Source of the DNA: Limnohabitans sp. Jir61
GTDB taxonomy: Bacteria; Pseudomonadota; Gammaproteobacteria; Burkholderiales; Burkholderiaceae_C
Assembly (NCBI RefSeq): GCF_003063545.1
Contig: NZ_NESD01000004.1
Location: 186,001 to 250,000 of the forward strand
DNA: 64,000 nucleotides
Direction: 5' to 3'
Position 1 is the first letter of the stretch; each line of letters opens with the position of its first letter. Under the pieces are notes generated by a model, which saw nothing but the letters and a program-made list of their open reading frames with translations, was not told the origin of the DNA and did no database searches. Shown piece after piece: positions 43,116-51,694 of this stretch. The translations under genes were made by a program, and so were the position numbers.

Positions 43116-43457
43116 ATGTCCACCATTCCAGCCTGCCCCCAATGTGCCCAAGAAAATACCTATCAAGATGGTGACAACTATGTGTGCGCCGATTGCGCGC
43201 ATGAGTGGCCGATGGTGGCGAGTGCCGCAGCAGATGACGAAGACGAAGCCGTAGTAAAAGACGCTAACGGCACAGTGCTCAAGGACGGAGATGCCGTGGT
43301 GCTCATCAAAGATCTCAAAGTCAAAGGCTCATCCACCACGCTGAAAATGGGCACTAAGGTCAAGAGCATTCGTTTGGTCGGTGGCGACCACGAGGTGGAT
43401 TGCAAAATGGATGTGGGTAATTACATGCTCAAAGCTTGCTTCTTGCGCAAAGCCTAA
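43116..43457 (+). CDS. PhnA-like (YjdM family) zinc-ribbon protein
   Basis: A 113-residue protein with an N-terminal zinc ribbon (CPQCAQENTYQDG...CADCAHEW) and a C-terminal SH3-like domain (VKDANGTVLKDGDAVVLIKDLKVKG, STTLKMGTKVKSIRLV, HEVDCKMD). The family is called alkylphosphonate utilisation protein PhnA/YjdM after its E. coli member, but a role in phosphonate use is not established. I chose ATG 43116, 46 bases after selD, over an in-frame start inside selD. A terminator follows at 43482. Confidence 0.92.
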   Translation: MSTIPACPQCAQENTYQDGDNYVCADCAHEWPMVASAAADDEDEAVVKDANGTVLKDGDAVVLIKDLKVKGSSTTLKMGTKVKSIRLVGGDHEVDCKMDVGNYMLKACFLRKA

Positions 43458-43470
43458 AAAAGCGCCGCTT

Positions 43471-43860
43471 TTAAAGTACCCGACCTCGGTTCGACTTAAT
43501 CGCCGAGGTCTTTTTTTTGCTGTCTAAACGGCGTAGCTTCGACGCATAAGTGGGCTTGGTAGGTTTGCGCTTCTTGGGTGGCTTAGCCACGCTTTGCACT
43601 AGATCATGCAAACGCGCAAATGCTTCGATACGGTTCATGTCTTGACTGCGATGCTCTTGCGACTTGATAACTACCACGCCCTCTTGGGTAATGCGGTGAT
43701 CTGCCAAACACAGCAAGCGTTCTTTCACACCCTCGGGCAACGAAGACGCCATGACATCAAAGCGAAGATGAATGGCGCTAGACACCTTATTGACGTTTTG
43801 CCCACCCGCACCTTGCGCGCGGATGGCAGTTACCTCAACTTCGGATTCTTTGATTTGCAT
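43471..43860 (-). CDS. arfB: Ribosome rescue peptidyl-tRNA hydrolase ArfB (YaeJ)
   Basis: A 129-residue release-factor-like hydrolase. The catalytic GGQ is in RAQGAGGQNVNKVSSA at about residue 20, and the basic C-terminal tail (KPPKKRKPTKPTY, then DSKKKTSAIKSNRGR) inserts in the mRNA channel of stalled ribosomes. It lacks the codon-recognition domains of true release factors. It lies six bases after the AEC transporter gene and may be the last gene of a minus-strand unit TctC-AEC-arfB. Confidence 0.94.
   Translation of the reverse strand: MQIKESEVEVTAIRAQGAGGQNVNKVSSAIHLRFDVMASSLPEGVKERLLCLADHRITQEGVVVIKSQEHRSQDMNRIEAFARLHDLVQSVAKPPKKRKPTKPTYASKLRRLDSKKKTSAIKSNRGRVL
43482..43518 (+). terminator. 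Rho-independent terminator after the PhnA-like gene
   Basis: Stem GACCTCGG (43482-43489)/CCGAGGTC (43503-43510), followed by eight T. The hairpin and T-run lie within the 3' coding end of arfB on the other strand, where the T-run encodes a lysine stretch. Confidence 0.85.
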
Positions 43861-43866
43861 ACACGC

Positions 43867-44817
43867 TTAAACGTGCCAGCCTGGCAACTCGCCCATAGCC
43901 CACAAAATAAGACTGATGCTGAAGAACGATGCCACAGTTGTCACTAACAGGGCTGCGGCACAAAAGCCTTCTTGGCCGTGTCGTTGCGCTAGCAATGGAT
44001 AAATACCGAGCATGGGCATGCTAGCTAACAAGACAGCTGAAACTTTCAAGCTCGCCGGCATCGGCCCGACCACCAGCAACATCAAACCTACAGACAAAGG
44101 ATGCAGCACCAGTTTGCCCACTGCGACCCAACGAACTTTTTGCCACATGCCAGCAATACGCAAACCAACCAACGAGCCGCCATTCACAAACAAAGCGATG
44201 GCCGCAGCGGAAGCTGCAAACAAATTGATGGTTTTTGATAAAACTTCGGGCAAATGCCAATTCAACAACGAGCAACCAAAGCCCAGCGCCATGGCTTGCA
44301 TCAAGGGCATCTTGGCCAATCGCATCAAGCTTTGCATCACCAGCTGCTGCCACGACAAGTGCTTGCCTTCGCCACTGTCAGCAATAGCTAGCGCAAGAGG
44401 GATCGTCAATAAGTTTTCCACCAACAAGGTCAATGCAAACCCAACACCTGCAGCGGGGCCGAGGAACTGCAACAAAATTGGGTAGCCCATGTAACCACTG
44501 TTGGAAGAGCACACACCCATGGCCACCATGGCGCTCTCAGCCAATGACTTTTTTTTCATCCATCGCCAAGCTCCAAAGCCAATCGCAAAGGCACACAACG
44601 AACCTAGACCATAGGCCAAGAGGTAATCAAGATTCATCACTTCAGCAAAATTGCGTTGTGACAGCGCATTGAACAACATCGCAGGCAACGCAAAGTTCAA
44701 CACGAAACGCCCCAACACTTGCCCATCCAATTTGCTGAACATGCCGCGGCGGGTGGCAGCAAAACCCAAACCAATCGATAAGAAGATGGGGCCCGTGATG
44801 GTGAGAATGTTGATCAT
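43867..44817 (-). CDS. AEC (auxin efflux carrier) family transporter
   Basis: A 316-residue membrane protein with about ten hydrophobic segments. It starts ILTITGPIFLSIGLGFAATRRG and contains RFVLNFALPAMLFNAL and GVCSSNSGYMGYPILLQF, both typical of the AEC family. Bacterial members transport small organic acids such as malate or malonate. It follows the TctC gene by 14 bases, which suggests a shared carboxylate substrate. Confidence 0.9.
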   Translation of the reverse strand: MINILTITGPIFLSIGLGFAATRRGMFSKLDGQVLGRFVLNFALPAMLFNALSQRNFAEVMNLDYLLAYGLGSLCAFAIGFGAWRWMKKKSLAESAMVAMGVCSSNSGYMGYPILLQFLGPAAGVGFALTLLVENLLTIPLALAIADSGEGKHLSWQQLVMQSLMRLAKMPLMQAMALGFGCSLLNWHLPEVLSKTINLFAASAAAIALFVNGGSLVGLRIAGMWQKVRWVAVGKLVLHPLSVGLMLLVVGPMPASLKVSAVLLASMPMLGIYPLLAQRHGQEGFCAAALLVTTVASFFSISLILWAMGELPGWHV

Positions 44818-44831
44818 TAGACGTGGTGTGT

Positions 44832-45809
44832 TTATTGTTTTTGAATGCCAGCGCGTTGAATCACATCACCCCAGCGCTTGATTTCGTTTTGCAGCCACTC
44901 TTGCGCTTGGGGCACAGTACTGGGATGAGGCTCCACATTCAACTCCAACAATTTTTGACGCACAGCTGGCGTTTGCAAAGCAGCGTTGACTTCTTTGTTC
45001 AAACGCTCCACCACGGTTTGCGGTGTTTTGGCAGGAACGCCTAAACCGTTCCACGAGGTCGACACCAAATTGGGCAAACCACCCTCTTTCGCAGTCGGCA
45101 CTTGTGGCAAGGCTGAGTTGCGTTTTTGTCCTGTCACGGCCAAAGCTCGCAATGCACCGCCTTTGATTTGCGGCAACACGGGGCTGAGCACTTCGACAGC
45201 CACATCAATTTGACCACCACGCAAAGCTGTCATAACCGCAGGCGTGCCATTGAACGGAACCACTTGCGCATCCAAGCCAGCGACCGACTTGAACAACTCG
45301 GCGGTCAAATGCTGCGTGCTGCCGATGTTGATACTGCCAATATTGAGCTTGCTAGGGTTGGCCTTAGCCCAACTAAGCAACTCGGGCAGGGTTTGAAAGC
45401 GCGACTCGGCGCTGGTGACGATGGCCAAATCAAAGGTGCCCATCAAAGACACAGGCGTGAAATCTTTCACGGGGTCAAAAGGCAAATTTTTGAAAAGGCC
45501 AGCACTCACGGCGTTAGCGTTAGACATTAACAAGAGCGTGTAGCCATCGGGCTCAGCCTTGGCCACCATCTCAGCCGCCACAATGCCGCCCGCACCTGGC
45601 CGGTTATCAATCACGACCGATTGGCCTAAGCCTTCAGACATTTTTTGCGCAACGGTGCGAGCCGTCAGGTCAGCCACTCCACCCGCGCCAAAAGGAACCA
45701 CGATGCGTAAAGGTTTGGTTGGGAAACCTTGCGCTTGCGCAGTCAACACACAACACGCCAGAAGGCTTAATGCAAATAACCTAGACATAAAGCATCGACG
45801 AGCTTGCAT
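44832..45809 (-). CDS. Tripartite tricarboxylate transporter (Bug/TctC) substrate-binding protein
   Basis: A 325-residue periplasmic binding protein with signal peptide (LFALSLLACCVLTAQA) and Bug motifs (KPLRIVVPFGAGGVADLTAR, VIDNRPGAGGIVAAEMV, LPFDPVKDFTPVSLMG). I chose ATG 45809, which has GGAG at good distance, over an upstream ATG at 45851; ATG 45788 is also possible. It is the fourth orphan TctC in the window and the only one next to a membrane transporter gene (AEC family). Confidence 0.92.
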   Translation of the reverse strand: MQARRCFMSRLFALSLLACCVLTAQAQGFPTKPLRIVVPFGAGGVADLTARTVAQKMSEGLGQSVVIDNRPGAGGIVAAEMVAKAEPDGYTLLLMSNANAVSAGLFKNLPFDPVKDFTPVSLMGTFDLAIVTSAESRFQTLPELLSWAKANPSKLNIGSINIGSTQHLTAELFKSVAGLDAQVVPFNGTPAVMTALRGGQIDVAVEVLSPVLPQIKGGALRALAVTGQKRNSALPQVPTAKEGGLPNLVSTSWNGLGVPAKTPQTVVERLNKEVNAALQTPAVRQKLLELNVEPHPSTVPQAQEWLQNEIKRWGDVIQRAGIQKQ

Positions 45810-45955
45810 AGGACACTCCACAGAATGAATCAAAACGCCATTCTCTTCCATCGTGAAAGTCCTGAGTCAGCGATCAAGAACCGCTCCCATTGAAAGTCGC
45901 CTCTCTGGGTACACTCTAGGGTTACGTATTTATTAGACCTATTCAAGGATTTGCC

Positions 45956-46306
45956 ATGAACACGACCCCTTCCGGACTGCAATACATCGACAACGTGGTG
46001 GGCGACGGCGCTGAAGCTGCTGCTGGCCAGCACGTGAGCGTGCACTACACCGGCTGGCTCTACAAAGACGGCGAACAAGGCGCCAAATTCGACTCCAGCC
46101 GCGACCGCAATGACCCGTTCGACTTCCCATTAGGCGCTGGCATGGTCATCAAGGGCTGGGACGAAGGCGTCCAAGGCATGAAGATTGGCGGCCAACGCAC
46201 CCTCATCATCCCGCCAGAGTTGGGCTACGGCGCACGTGGCGCGGGCGGTGTGATTCCACCAAACGCAACCTTGAAGTTCGACGTCGAGTTGCTCGGCCTC
46301 GAATAA
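45956..46306 (+). CDS. FKBP-type peptidyl-prolyl cis-trans isomerase
   Basis: A 116-residue single-domain FKBP with the complete active-site pattern: [62 protein letters not shown] and [14 protein letters not shown]. It has no signal peptide or extra domain, so it is a cytoplasmic folding catalyst. It is monocistronic with its own terminator, just upstream of the grpE-dnaK-dnaJ group. Confidence 0.95.
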   Translation: MNTTPSGLQYIDNVVGDGAEAAAGQHVSVHYTGWLYKDGEQGAKFDSSRDRNDPFDFPLGAGMVIKGWDEGVQGMKIGGQRTLIIPPELGYGARGAGGVIPPNATLKFDVELLGLE

Positions 46307-46340
46307 ACAGGCTAAACGGCAGCTTTTAGCTGTCGAACAC

Positions 46341-46366
46341 AAGCGGGGCGCGGCCCCGCTTTGTTT
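46341..46366 (+). terminator. Rho-independent terminator after the FKBP gene
   Basis: Nine-pair stem AAGCGGGGC-GCG-GCCCCGCTT followed by TGTTTT. It separates the FKBP gene from the grpE promoter region. Confidence 0.8.
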
Positions 46367-46396
46367 TGCCCAGTACAAATTTTTTACAAAACCCCT

Positions 46397-46423
46397 CTTG
46401 AAATAGGGTCGGATGGCCTCAGC
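46397..46423 (+). promoter_or_regulatory. Putative sigma-32 (heat-shock) promoter of grpE
   Basis: CTTGAAA (46397-46403), a 13-base spacer, then CCTCAGC as a weak match to the CCCCAT-type -10. The -35 is perfect for the heat-shock sigma factor and lies in a short ACCC...GGGT dyad. Confidence 0.6.
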
Positions 46424-46458
46424 TTTGCTGAATCTCCTTCACACAAGCCCTACAAAGC

Positions 46459-47040
46459 ATGTCAGAACCTACAGAAAACTTAGATACAGCAGCCGCGCAT
46501 TTGGCTTCACACATGGCGGGCATGGCCCCAGCCGCTGAAGCAACCTCAACTGCAGAACCAGCCGCTGCACTAGACCCATTGGCAGCAGCCCAAGCCGAAG
46601 TTGCAGCCCTGCAAGCCAAAGTGACCGAGTTGCAAGACCAATACATCCGTGGTCAAGCCGAAGTGCAAAACGCCCGCCGTCGCGCTGACGACGAAGTTTC
46701 TAAAGCACGCAAATTTGCGCTGGAAAGCTTTGCCGACAGCTTGCTGCCTGTGCTCGACAGCCTAGAAGCTGGCTTGGCCGTGCAAACCGCCACGCCTGAG
46801 CAAATCCGCGAAGGCGCTGAAGCCACGCTGCGTCAGCTCAAGAGCGCCATGGAGCGCAACAAGATTGTGGCCATCGACCCTGCGGCCGGTGCCAAATTTG
46901 ACCCCGCACAGCACCAAGCCATTAGCGTGGTGCCAGCCGAGCAGGAAGCCAACACCGTGGTAACTGTTTTGCAAAAAGGCTATTTGATCGCCGAGCGTGT
47001 GTTGCGTCCTGCACTGGTCACTGTGGCCGCACCGAAATAA
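46459..47040 (+). CDS. grpE: Nucleotide exchange factor GrpE
   Basis: A 193-residue protein. An alanine-rich, low-complexity N-terminus is followed by a long coiled coil ([24 protein letters not shown]...[10 protein letters not shown]), a helical bundle and the C-terminal beta domain ([36 protein letters not shown]). It releases ADP from DnaK. The gene starts the chaperone group grpE-dnaK-dnaJ and has a heat-shock-type promoter upstream. Confidence 0.96.
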   Translation: MSEPTENLDTAAAHLASHMAGMAPAAEATSTAEPAAALDPLAAAQAEVAALQAKVTELQDQYIRGQAEVQNARRRADDEVSKARKFALESFADSLLPVLDSLEAGLAVQTATPEQIREGAEATLRQLKSAMERNKIVAIDPAAGAKFDPAQHQAISVVPAEQEANTVVTVLQKGYLIAERVLRPALVTVAAPK

Positions 47041-47043
47041 ACA

Positions 47044-47070
47044 CTTGAAATTGGCGAAGTTATCCACAAC
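47044..47070 (+). promoter_or_regulatory. Putative sigma-32 promoter of dnaK
   Basis: CTTGAAA (47044-47050) with a 13-base spacer to CCACAAC, the same layout as at grpE, suggesting an internal heat-shock promoter. A sequence matching the DnaA box (TTATCCACA, 47060-47068) overlaps the -10 position. Confidence 0.5.
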
Positions 47071-47110
47071 TAAGCCTTATCTGAATCTTTAAAAGTTACT
47101 GGAGTTACAA

Positions 47111-49021
47111 ATGGGAAAAATCATCGGTATTGACTTGGGCACCACCAACTCGTGCGTGGCCATCATGGAAGGCAACACGACCAAAGTGATCGAGAACGCC
47201 GAAGGCGCTCGCACCACCCCGTCGATCATTGCGTATCAAGAAGACGGCGAAATCTTGGTCGGCGCATCTGCTAAGCGCCAAGCGGTCACCAACCCACGCA
47301 ACACCTTGTACGCGGTTAAGCGTTTGATCGGTCGCAAGTTTGCGGAAAAAGAAGTTCAAAAAGACATCGACTTGATGCCCTACACCATTGCCAAAGCCGA
47401 CAACGGCGACGCATGGGTGGAAGTTCGCGGCAACAAGTTAGCCCCTCCTCAAATCAGCGCTGAAATTCTGCGCAAGATGAAGAAAACTGCCGAAGACTAC
47501 CTCGGCGAAGAAGTGACCGAAGCCGTCATCACGGTGCCCGCTTACTTCAACGATGCACAACGTCAAGCAACCAAAGATGCAGGCCGCATCGCTGGTTTGG
47601 ACGTCAAGCGCATCATCAACGAACCCACTGCAGCTGCATTGGCCTTCGGCTTGGATAAAACCGAAAAAGGCGATCGCAAGATTGCTGTGTATGACTTGGG
47701 TGGCGGTACGTTTGACGTGTCCATCATCGAAATCGCTGACGTGGATGGCGAGAAGCAATTTGAAGTGTTGTCCACCAACGGCGACACCTTCTTGGGTGGT
47801 GAAGACTTCGACCAACGCATCATCGACTTCATCATTGCTGAGTTCAAGAAAGAATCTGGCGTTGATTTGTCCAAAGACGTGTTGGCCTTGCAGCGCCTGA
47901 AAGAAGCCGCTGAGAAAGCCAAGATCGAGTTGTCATCAGCCACATCGACTGATATCAACTTGCCTTACATCACAGCTGACGCTTCTGGTCCTAAGCACTT
48001 GAACATCAAACTCAACCGCGCCAAGTTAGAGCAACTGGTGGACGAGTTGGTCGAGCGCACCATCGCCCCTTGCCGCACCGCCATCAAAGACGCGGGCGTG
48101 TCTGTGAGCGACATCGATGACGTGATCTTGGTCGGCGGTATGAGCCGTATGCCCAAGGTGCAAGAAAAGGTCAAAGAGTTCTTCGGTCAAGAGCCACGTC
48201 GTGACGTGAACCCTGACGAAGCCGTTGCCGTGGGCGCTGCGATTCAAGGTCAAGTGCTCTCAGGTGACCGCACTGACGTGTTGTTGCTCGACGTGACACC
48301 ACTGTCCTTGGGTATCGAAACCCTGGGCGGCGTGATGACCAAGATGATCGCCAAGAACACGACCATCCCAACCAAGTTTGCGCAAACCTTCTCAACAGCC
48401 GACGACAACCAACCTGCCGTGACCATCAAGGTCTACCAAGGCGAGCGCGAAATGGCGTCTGGTAACAAGAGCTTGGGCGAGTTCAACCTCGAAGGCATTG
48501 CCCCCGCAGCACGTGGCACACCTCAAATTGAAGTGTCATTTGACATTGACGCCAACGGCATCTTGCACGTGGGCGCCAAGGACAAAGCCACAGGCAAAGA
48601 AAACAAAATCACAATCAAAGCCAACTCTGGCTTGAGCGAAGACGAAATTCAACAAATGGTGAAAGACGCCGAGTTGAACGCCGCTGAAGACAAGAAGAAA
48701 CTTGAAATCGTGCAATCTCGCAACCAAGCAGACGCCGCTGTTCACAGCGTGAAGAAGAGCTTGGGCGAGCACGGCGACAAGCTCGACGCTGGCGAAAAAG
48801 AAGCCATCGAAGCTGCCATCAAAGAAGTGGAAGAAGCATTGAAAGGCGAAGACAAAGCCGCCATCGATGCCAAGACCGAAGCCTTGATGACCGCCTCACA
48901 AAAGCTGGGCGAAAAAGTCTACGCGGACATGCAAGCAGCCCAAGCAGCTGCTGGCCCTGAAGCCAAACCAGCCGACGACAACGTGGTCGACGCTGAAGTG
49001 AAAGAAGTCAAAAAAGGCTAA
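47111..49021 (+). CDS. dnaK: Chaperone protein DnaK (Hsp70)
   Basis: A 636-residue Hsp70. The ATPase domain begins [18 protein letters not shown] and includes [14 protein letters not shown] and [12 protein letters not shown]; the interdomain linker [17 protein letters not shown] and the substrate-binding domain follow, ending in an acidic/lysine tail ([10 protein letters not shown]). It folds and refolds proteins with DnaJ and GrpE in the cytoplasm. GGAG precedes the ATG at good distance. Confidence 0.98.
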   Translation: MGKIIGIDLGTTNSCVAIMEGNTTKVIENAEGARTTPSIIAYQEDGEILVGASAKRQAVTNPRNTLYAVKRLIGRKFAEKEVQKDIDLMPYTIAKADNGDAWVEVRGNKLAPPQISAEILRKMKKTAEDYLGEEVTEAVITVPAYFNDAQRQATKDAGRIAGLDVKRIINEPTAAALAFGLDKTEKGDRKIAVYDLGGGTFDVSIIEIADVDGEKQFEVLSTNGDTFLGGEDFDQRIIDFIIAEFKKESGVDLSKDVLALQRLKEAAEKAKIELSSATSTDINLPYITADASGPKHLNIKLNRAKLEQLVDELVERTIAPCRTAIKDAGVSVSDIDDVILVGGMSRMPKVQEKVKEFFGQEPRRDVNPDEAVAVGAAIQGQVLSGDRTDVLLLDVTPLSLGIETLGGVMTKMIAKNTTIPTKFAQTFSTADDNQPAVTIKVYQGEREMASGNKSLGEFNLEGIAPAARGTPQIEVSFDIDANGILHVGAKDKATGKENKITIKANSGLSEDEIQQMVKDAELNAAEDKKKLEIVQSRNQADAAVHSVKKSLGEHGDKLDAGEKEAIEAAIKEVEEALKGEDKAAIDAKTEALMTASQKLGEKVYADMQAAQAAAGPEAKPADDNVVDAEVKEVKKG

Positions 49022-49048
49022 ACCCTTTTCTCATCTTCTGAGCTGACC

Positions 49049-49085
49049 TCGCCGCGTTTCGCCTGAAAAGGTGAACACGCGGCGA
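49049..49085 (+). other. Long stem-loop between dnaK and dnaJ
   Basis: TCGCCGCG (49049-49056) pairs with CGCGGCGA (49078-49085); an inner TTCGCCT-GAAA-AGGTGAA stem continues it with a GAAA loop and a small bulge. About 15 pairs in total, without a T-run. It could moderate dnaJ relative to dnaK expression by partial termination or mRNA processing. Confidence 0.65.
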
Positions 49086-49126
49086 AGTCTTGATCAAGCC
49101 CCACAAAACACGGCACTGTCCACACC

Positions 49127-50263
49127 ATGTCCAAACGCGATTTTTATGAAGTTCTCGGTCTTGCCAAAGGCGCGAGCGACGAAGAGATCAAAAAGGCTTA
49201 TCGCAAACTCGCGATGAAGCACCACCCTGACCGCAACCAAGGCGACAAAGCCAAGGAAGCTGAGGCGCAATTCAAAGAGGTCAAAGAGGCCTATGAGATG
49301 CTGTCTGACCCCGAAAAGCGTGCCGCCTACGACCAGTATGGCCATGCAGGTGTCGACCCCAATATGCGCGGTGGTCCAGGTGCTGGCGGGTTTGGCGGTG
49401 CGGGTTTTGGTGAGGCCTTTGGCGACATCTTTGGCGATATCTTTGGCCAGCAACGTCGCGGCCCGGGCGGGCGGCAGGTATACCGTGGCAACGACCTCAG
49501 CTACGCCATGGAAATCACGCTCGAAGAGGCGGCCAATGGCAAGAACGCCGAAATCAAAATTCCAGGCTGGGACGAATGTGAAACCTGTGACGGCACAGGT
49601 GCCAAACCCGGCACTTCGGTCAAGACCTGTACCACTTGCCACGGCAGTGGCCAAGTGCAAATGCGCCAAGGCTTTTTCAGCGTACAGCAAACTTGCCCAC
49701 ATTGCAGAGGCTCAGGCAAGATCATCCCCGACCCATGCAATATGTGCCATGGCCAAGGCAAGATCAAAAAGCAAAAAACACTCGAAGTCAAAATCCCAGC
49801 TGGCATCGACGACGGCATGCGCATCCGCAGCACTGGCAACGGCGAGCCAGGCACCAACGGTGGCCCACCTGGCGACTTGTTCATCGAGATTCGCGTCAAG
49901 AAGCACGACATCTTTGAACGTGATGGCGACGACTTGCACTGCTCGGTACCCATCAGCATCACTACCGCCGCATTGGGCGGGGAAATTCGCGTGCCTACGC
50001 TCGCAGGCGAGGCGGCCATTGACATTCCAGAAGGCACCCAAAACGACAAGCAATTCCGCTTGCGTGGCAAAGGCCTTAAAGGCATTCGCTCGAGTTTCCC
50101 TGGCGACCTGTACTGCCACATCTCTGTGGAAACGCCAGTCAAGCTCACCGAGCATCAGCGCAAGCTGCTCAAAGAGCTGGATGAATCGCTGAAAAAAGGT
50201 GGCTCAAAGCACTCACCCGCCGAAGGTGGATGGGCCGAAAAACTCAAGCGCTTTTTCAACTAA
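49127..50263 (+). CDS. dnaJ: Chaperone protein DnaJ (Hsp40)
   Basis: A 378-residue type I J-protein. The J domain (residues 1-70) has HPD in KHHPDRNQG; a Gly/Phe-rich linker ([15 protein letters not shown]) follows; the zinc domain has four CxxCxGxG repeats ([32 protein letters not shown]); the C-terminal substrate-binding domains complete it. It delivers substrates to DnaK and stimulates its ATPase. It follows dnaK after 105 bases with a stem-loop in between. Confidence 0.98.
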   Translation: MSKRDFYEVLGLAKGASDEEIKKAYRKLAMKHHPDRNQGDKAKEAEAQFKEVKEAYEMLSDPEKRAAYDQYGHAGVDPNMRGGPGAGGFGGAGFGEAFGDIFGDIFGQQRRGPGGRQVYRGNDLSYAMEITLEEAANGKNAEIKIPGWDECETCDGTGAKPGTSVKTCTTCHGSGQVQMRQGFFSVQQTCPHCRGSGKIIPDPCNMCHGQGKIKKQKTLEVKIPAGIDDGMRIRSTGNGEPGTNGGPPGDLFIEIRVKKHDIFERDGDDLHCSVPISITTAALGGEIRVPTLAGEAAIDIPEGTQNDKQFRLRGKGLKGIRSSFPGDLYCHISVETPVKLTEHQRKLLKELDESLKKGGSKHSPAEGGWAEKLKRFFN

Positions 50264-50278
50264 AGCACTCATGAAGTT

Positions 50279-50296
50279 CCCCTCTTAAAACAGGGG
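50279..50296 (+). promoter_or_regulatory. CCCCT-N8-AGGGG dyad upstream of the beta-CASP gene
   Basis: CCCCT (50279-50283) and AGGGG (50292-50296) enclose CTTAAAAC. The arrangement resembles that over the grpE -35 element, with CTTAAAA in place of CTTGAAA. It ends 11 bases before the next ATG. Confidence 0.4.
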
Positions 50297-50307
50297 ATAC
50301 TCATTGC

Positions 50308-51672
50308 ATGAGCGTCAACATCACCTTCTTGGGCGGAACCGGTACTGTTACTGGTTCTAAATATTTGGTTCAGCACGACGGCAAGAAATTACTAGTCGAT
50401 TGCGGTTTGTTTCAGGGCTACAAACAACTGCGCTTGCGCAACTGGAACCCTATGCCAGTCACCCCGACTGACATTGATGCGGTTATCTTGACGCATGCAC
50501 ATTTGGACCACAGCGGCTATGTGCCATTGCTTTACCGCCAAGGCTACCGTGGGCAAATTCATGCCACCCCAGCTACTTGTGATTTGTGCGCCATCTTGCT
50601 GCCAGACAGCGGACACATCCAAGAAGAAGATGCAGCCTTCTTAAACCGCCACGGCTACACCAAGCACGATCCCGCTATGCCTTTGTATGGCAAGCACGAT
50701 GCGCTGCTGTCTTTGCAATTGCTCAAGCCAGAACGCGAAACCAAAACCTTCTCGCCCATTCCCGGCTGGAAAGCTACCTTCACCACAGCAGGCCACATCT
50801 TGGGCGCTGCGAGCGTGTTGATCGAAGTGGCCGGCCGACGTATTTTGTTCAGCGGCGATCTGGGTCGACCAGACGACATGATCATGAACCCGCCTGCGCC
50901 CCCACCTGATGCAGACACCGTGCTGATCGAATCCACCTACGGAAACCGCGAACATCCTCACGAAAACATCATGGCCGAGCTGGCCCCCGCCCTCAAGCGT
51001 GTGGCCGCACGCGGCGGCGTGGCCGTAGTGCCGGTGTTTGCAGTGGGACGTGCACAAGCCTTGCTGCATGCCATCGCTTTGATGAAAGAACGTGGCGAAA
51101 TCCCACATGGCTTGCCCATCTTTTTGGACAGCCCAATGGCGGTTCACACCACCGATTTGTTCCAACGCCACCCAGATGCACACCGCCTAGATACAGACGC
51201 GCTCAAAGGCTTGAAACATGTGGCCACGATGATTGAGAGCACCGAAGAATCCAAAGCTTTGTCCAAACGCCACGGACCGATGGTCATCTTGGCAGCGAGC
51301 GGCATGGCCACGGGTGGACGCGTGCTGCATCATCTGGCGCATTACCTGCCAGACCACCGCAACATGGTCATCCTCACGGGATACCAAGCACCGGGCACCC
51401 GAGGCGCCACCATTGCCAGCGGCGGGGCACTGCTGCGTATGCATGGACAAGATGTGGCGGTACATGCCGAGGTGGTGCAACTTCAATCCTCATCGGCGCA
51501 TGCCGATGCCACGCAGTTGATTGGCTGGTTAGGTCAAATGAAAAACAAGCCCGATCAGGTCTATGTGGTGCATGGCGAGCCCGAAGCCTCTGACGCGCTG
51601 CGACAGCGCATCGAACGCGACCTGAACTGGCGTGCCATCGTGCCCGAGCACGGCAGCACTTGGCCCACTTAA
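50308..51672 (+). CDS. Metallo-beta-lactamase/beta-CASP family RNA-processing exonuclease-like protein
   Basis: A 454-residue protein of the CPSF-73/RNase J superfamily. The MBL core has FLGGTGTVTGSKY, the zinc motif THAHLDHSGYVP and FSGDLGR; the beta-CASP insert covers about residues 220-370 (DSPMAVHTTDLF, ASGMATGGRVLHHL); the RMMBL tail ends with HADATQLIGWLG and VYVVHGEPEA. Such proteins cleave RNA or a phosphoester substrate. No essential residue is missing. It starts 44 bases after dnaJ, possibly with its own promoter. Confidence 0.9.
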   Translation: MSVNITFLGGTGTVTGSKYLVQHDGKKLLVDCGLFQGYKQLRLRNWNPMPVTPTDIDAVILTHAHLDHSGYVPLLYRQGYRGQIHATPATCDLCAILLPDSGHIQEEDAAFLNRHGYTKHDPAMPLYGKHDALLSLQLLKPERETKTFSPIPGWKATFTTAGHILGAASVLIEVAGRRILFSGDLGRPDDMIMNPPAPPPDADTVLIESTYGNREHPHENIMAELAPALKRVAARGGVAVVPVFAVGRAQALLHAIALMKERGEIPHGLPIFLDSPMAVHTTDLFQRHPDAHRLDTDALKGLKHVATMIESTEESKALSKRHGPMVILAASGMATGGRVLHHLAHYLPDHRNMVILTGYQAPGTRGATIASGGALLRMHGQDVAVHAEVVQLQSSSAHADATQLIGWLGQMKNKPDQVYVVHGEPEASDALRQRIERDLNWRAIVPEHGSTWPT

Positions 51673-51694
51673 TTTGACTCAAAGGCGCGAGACA

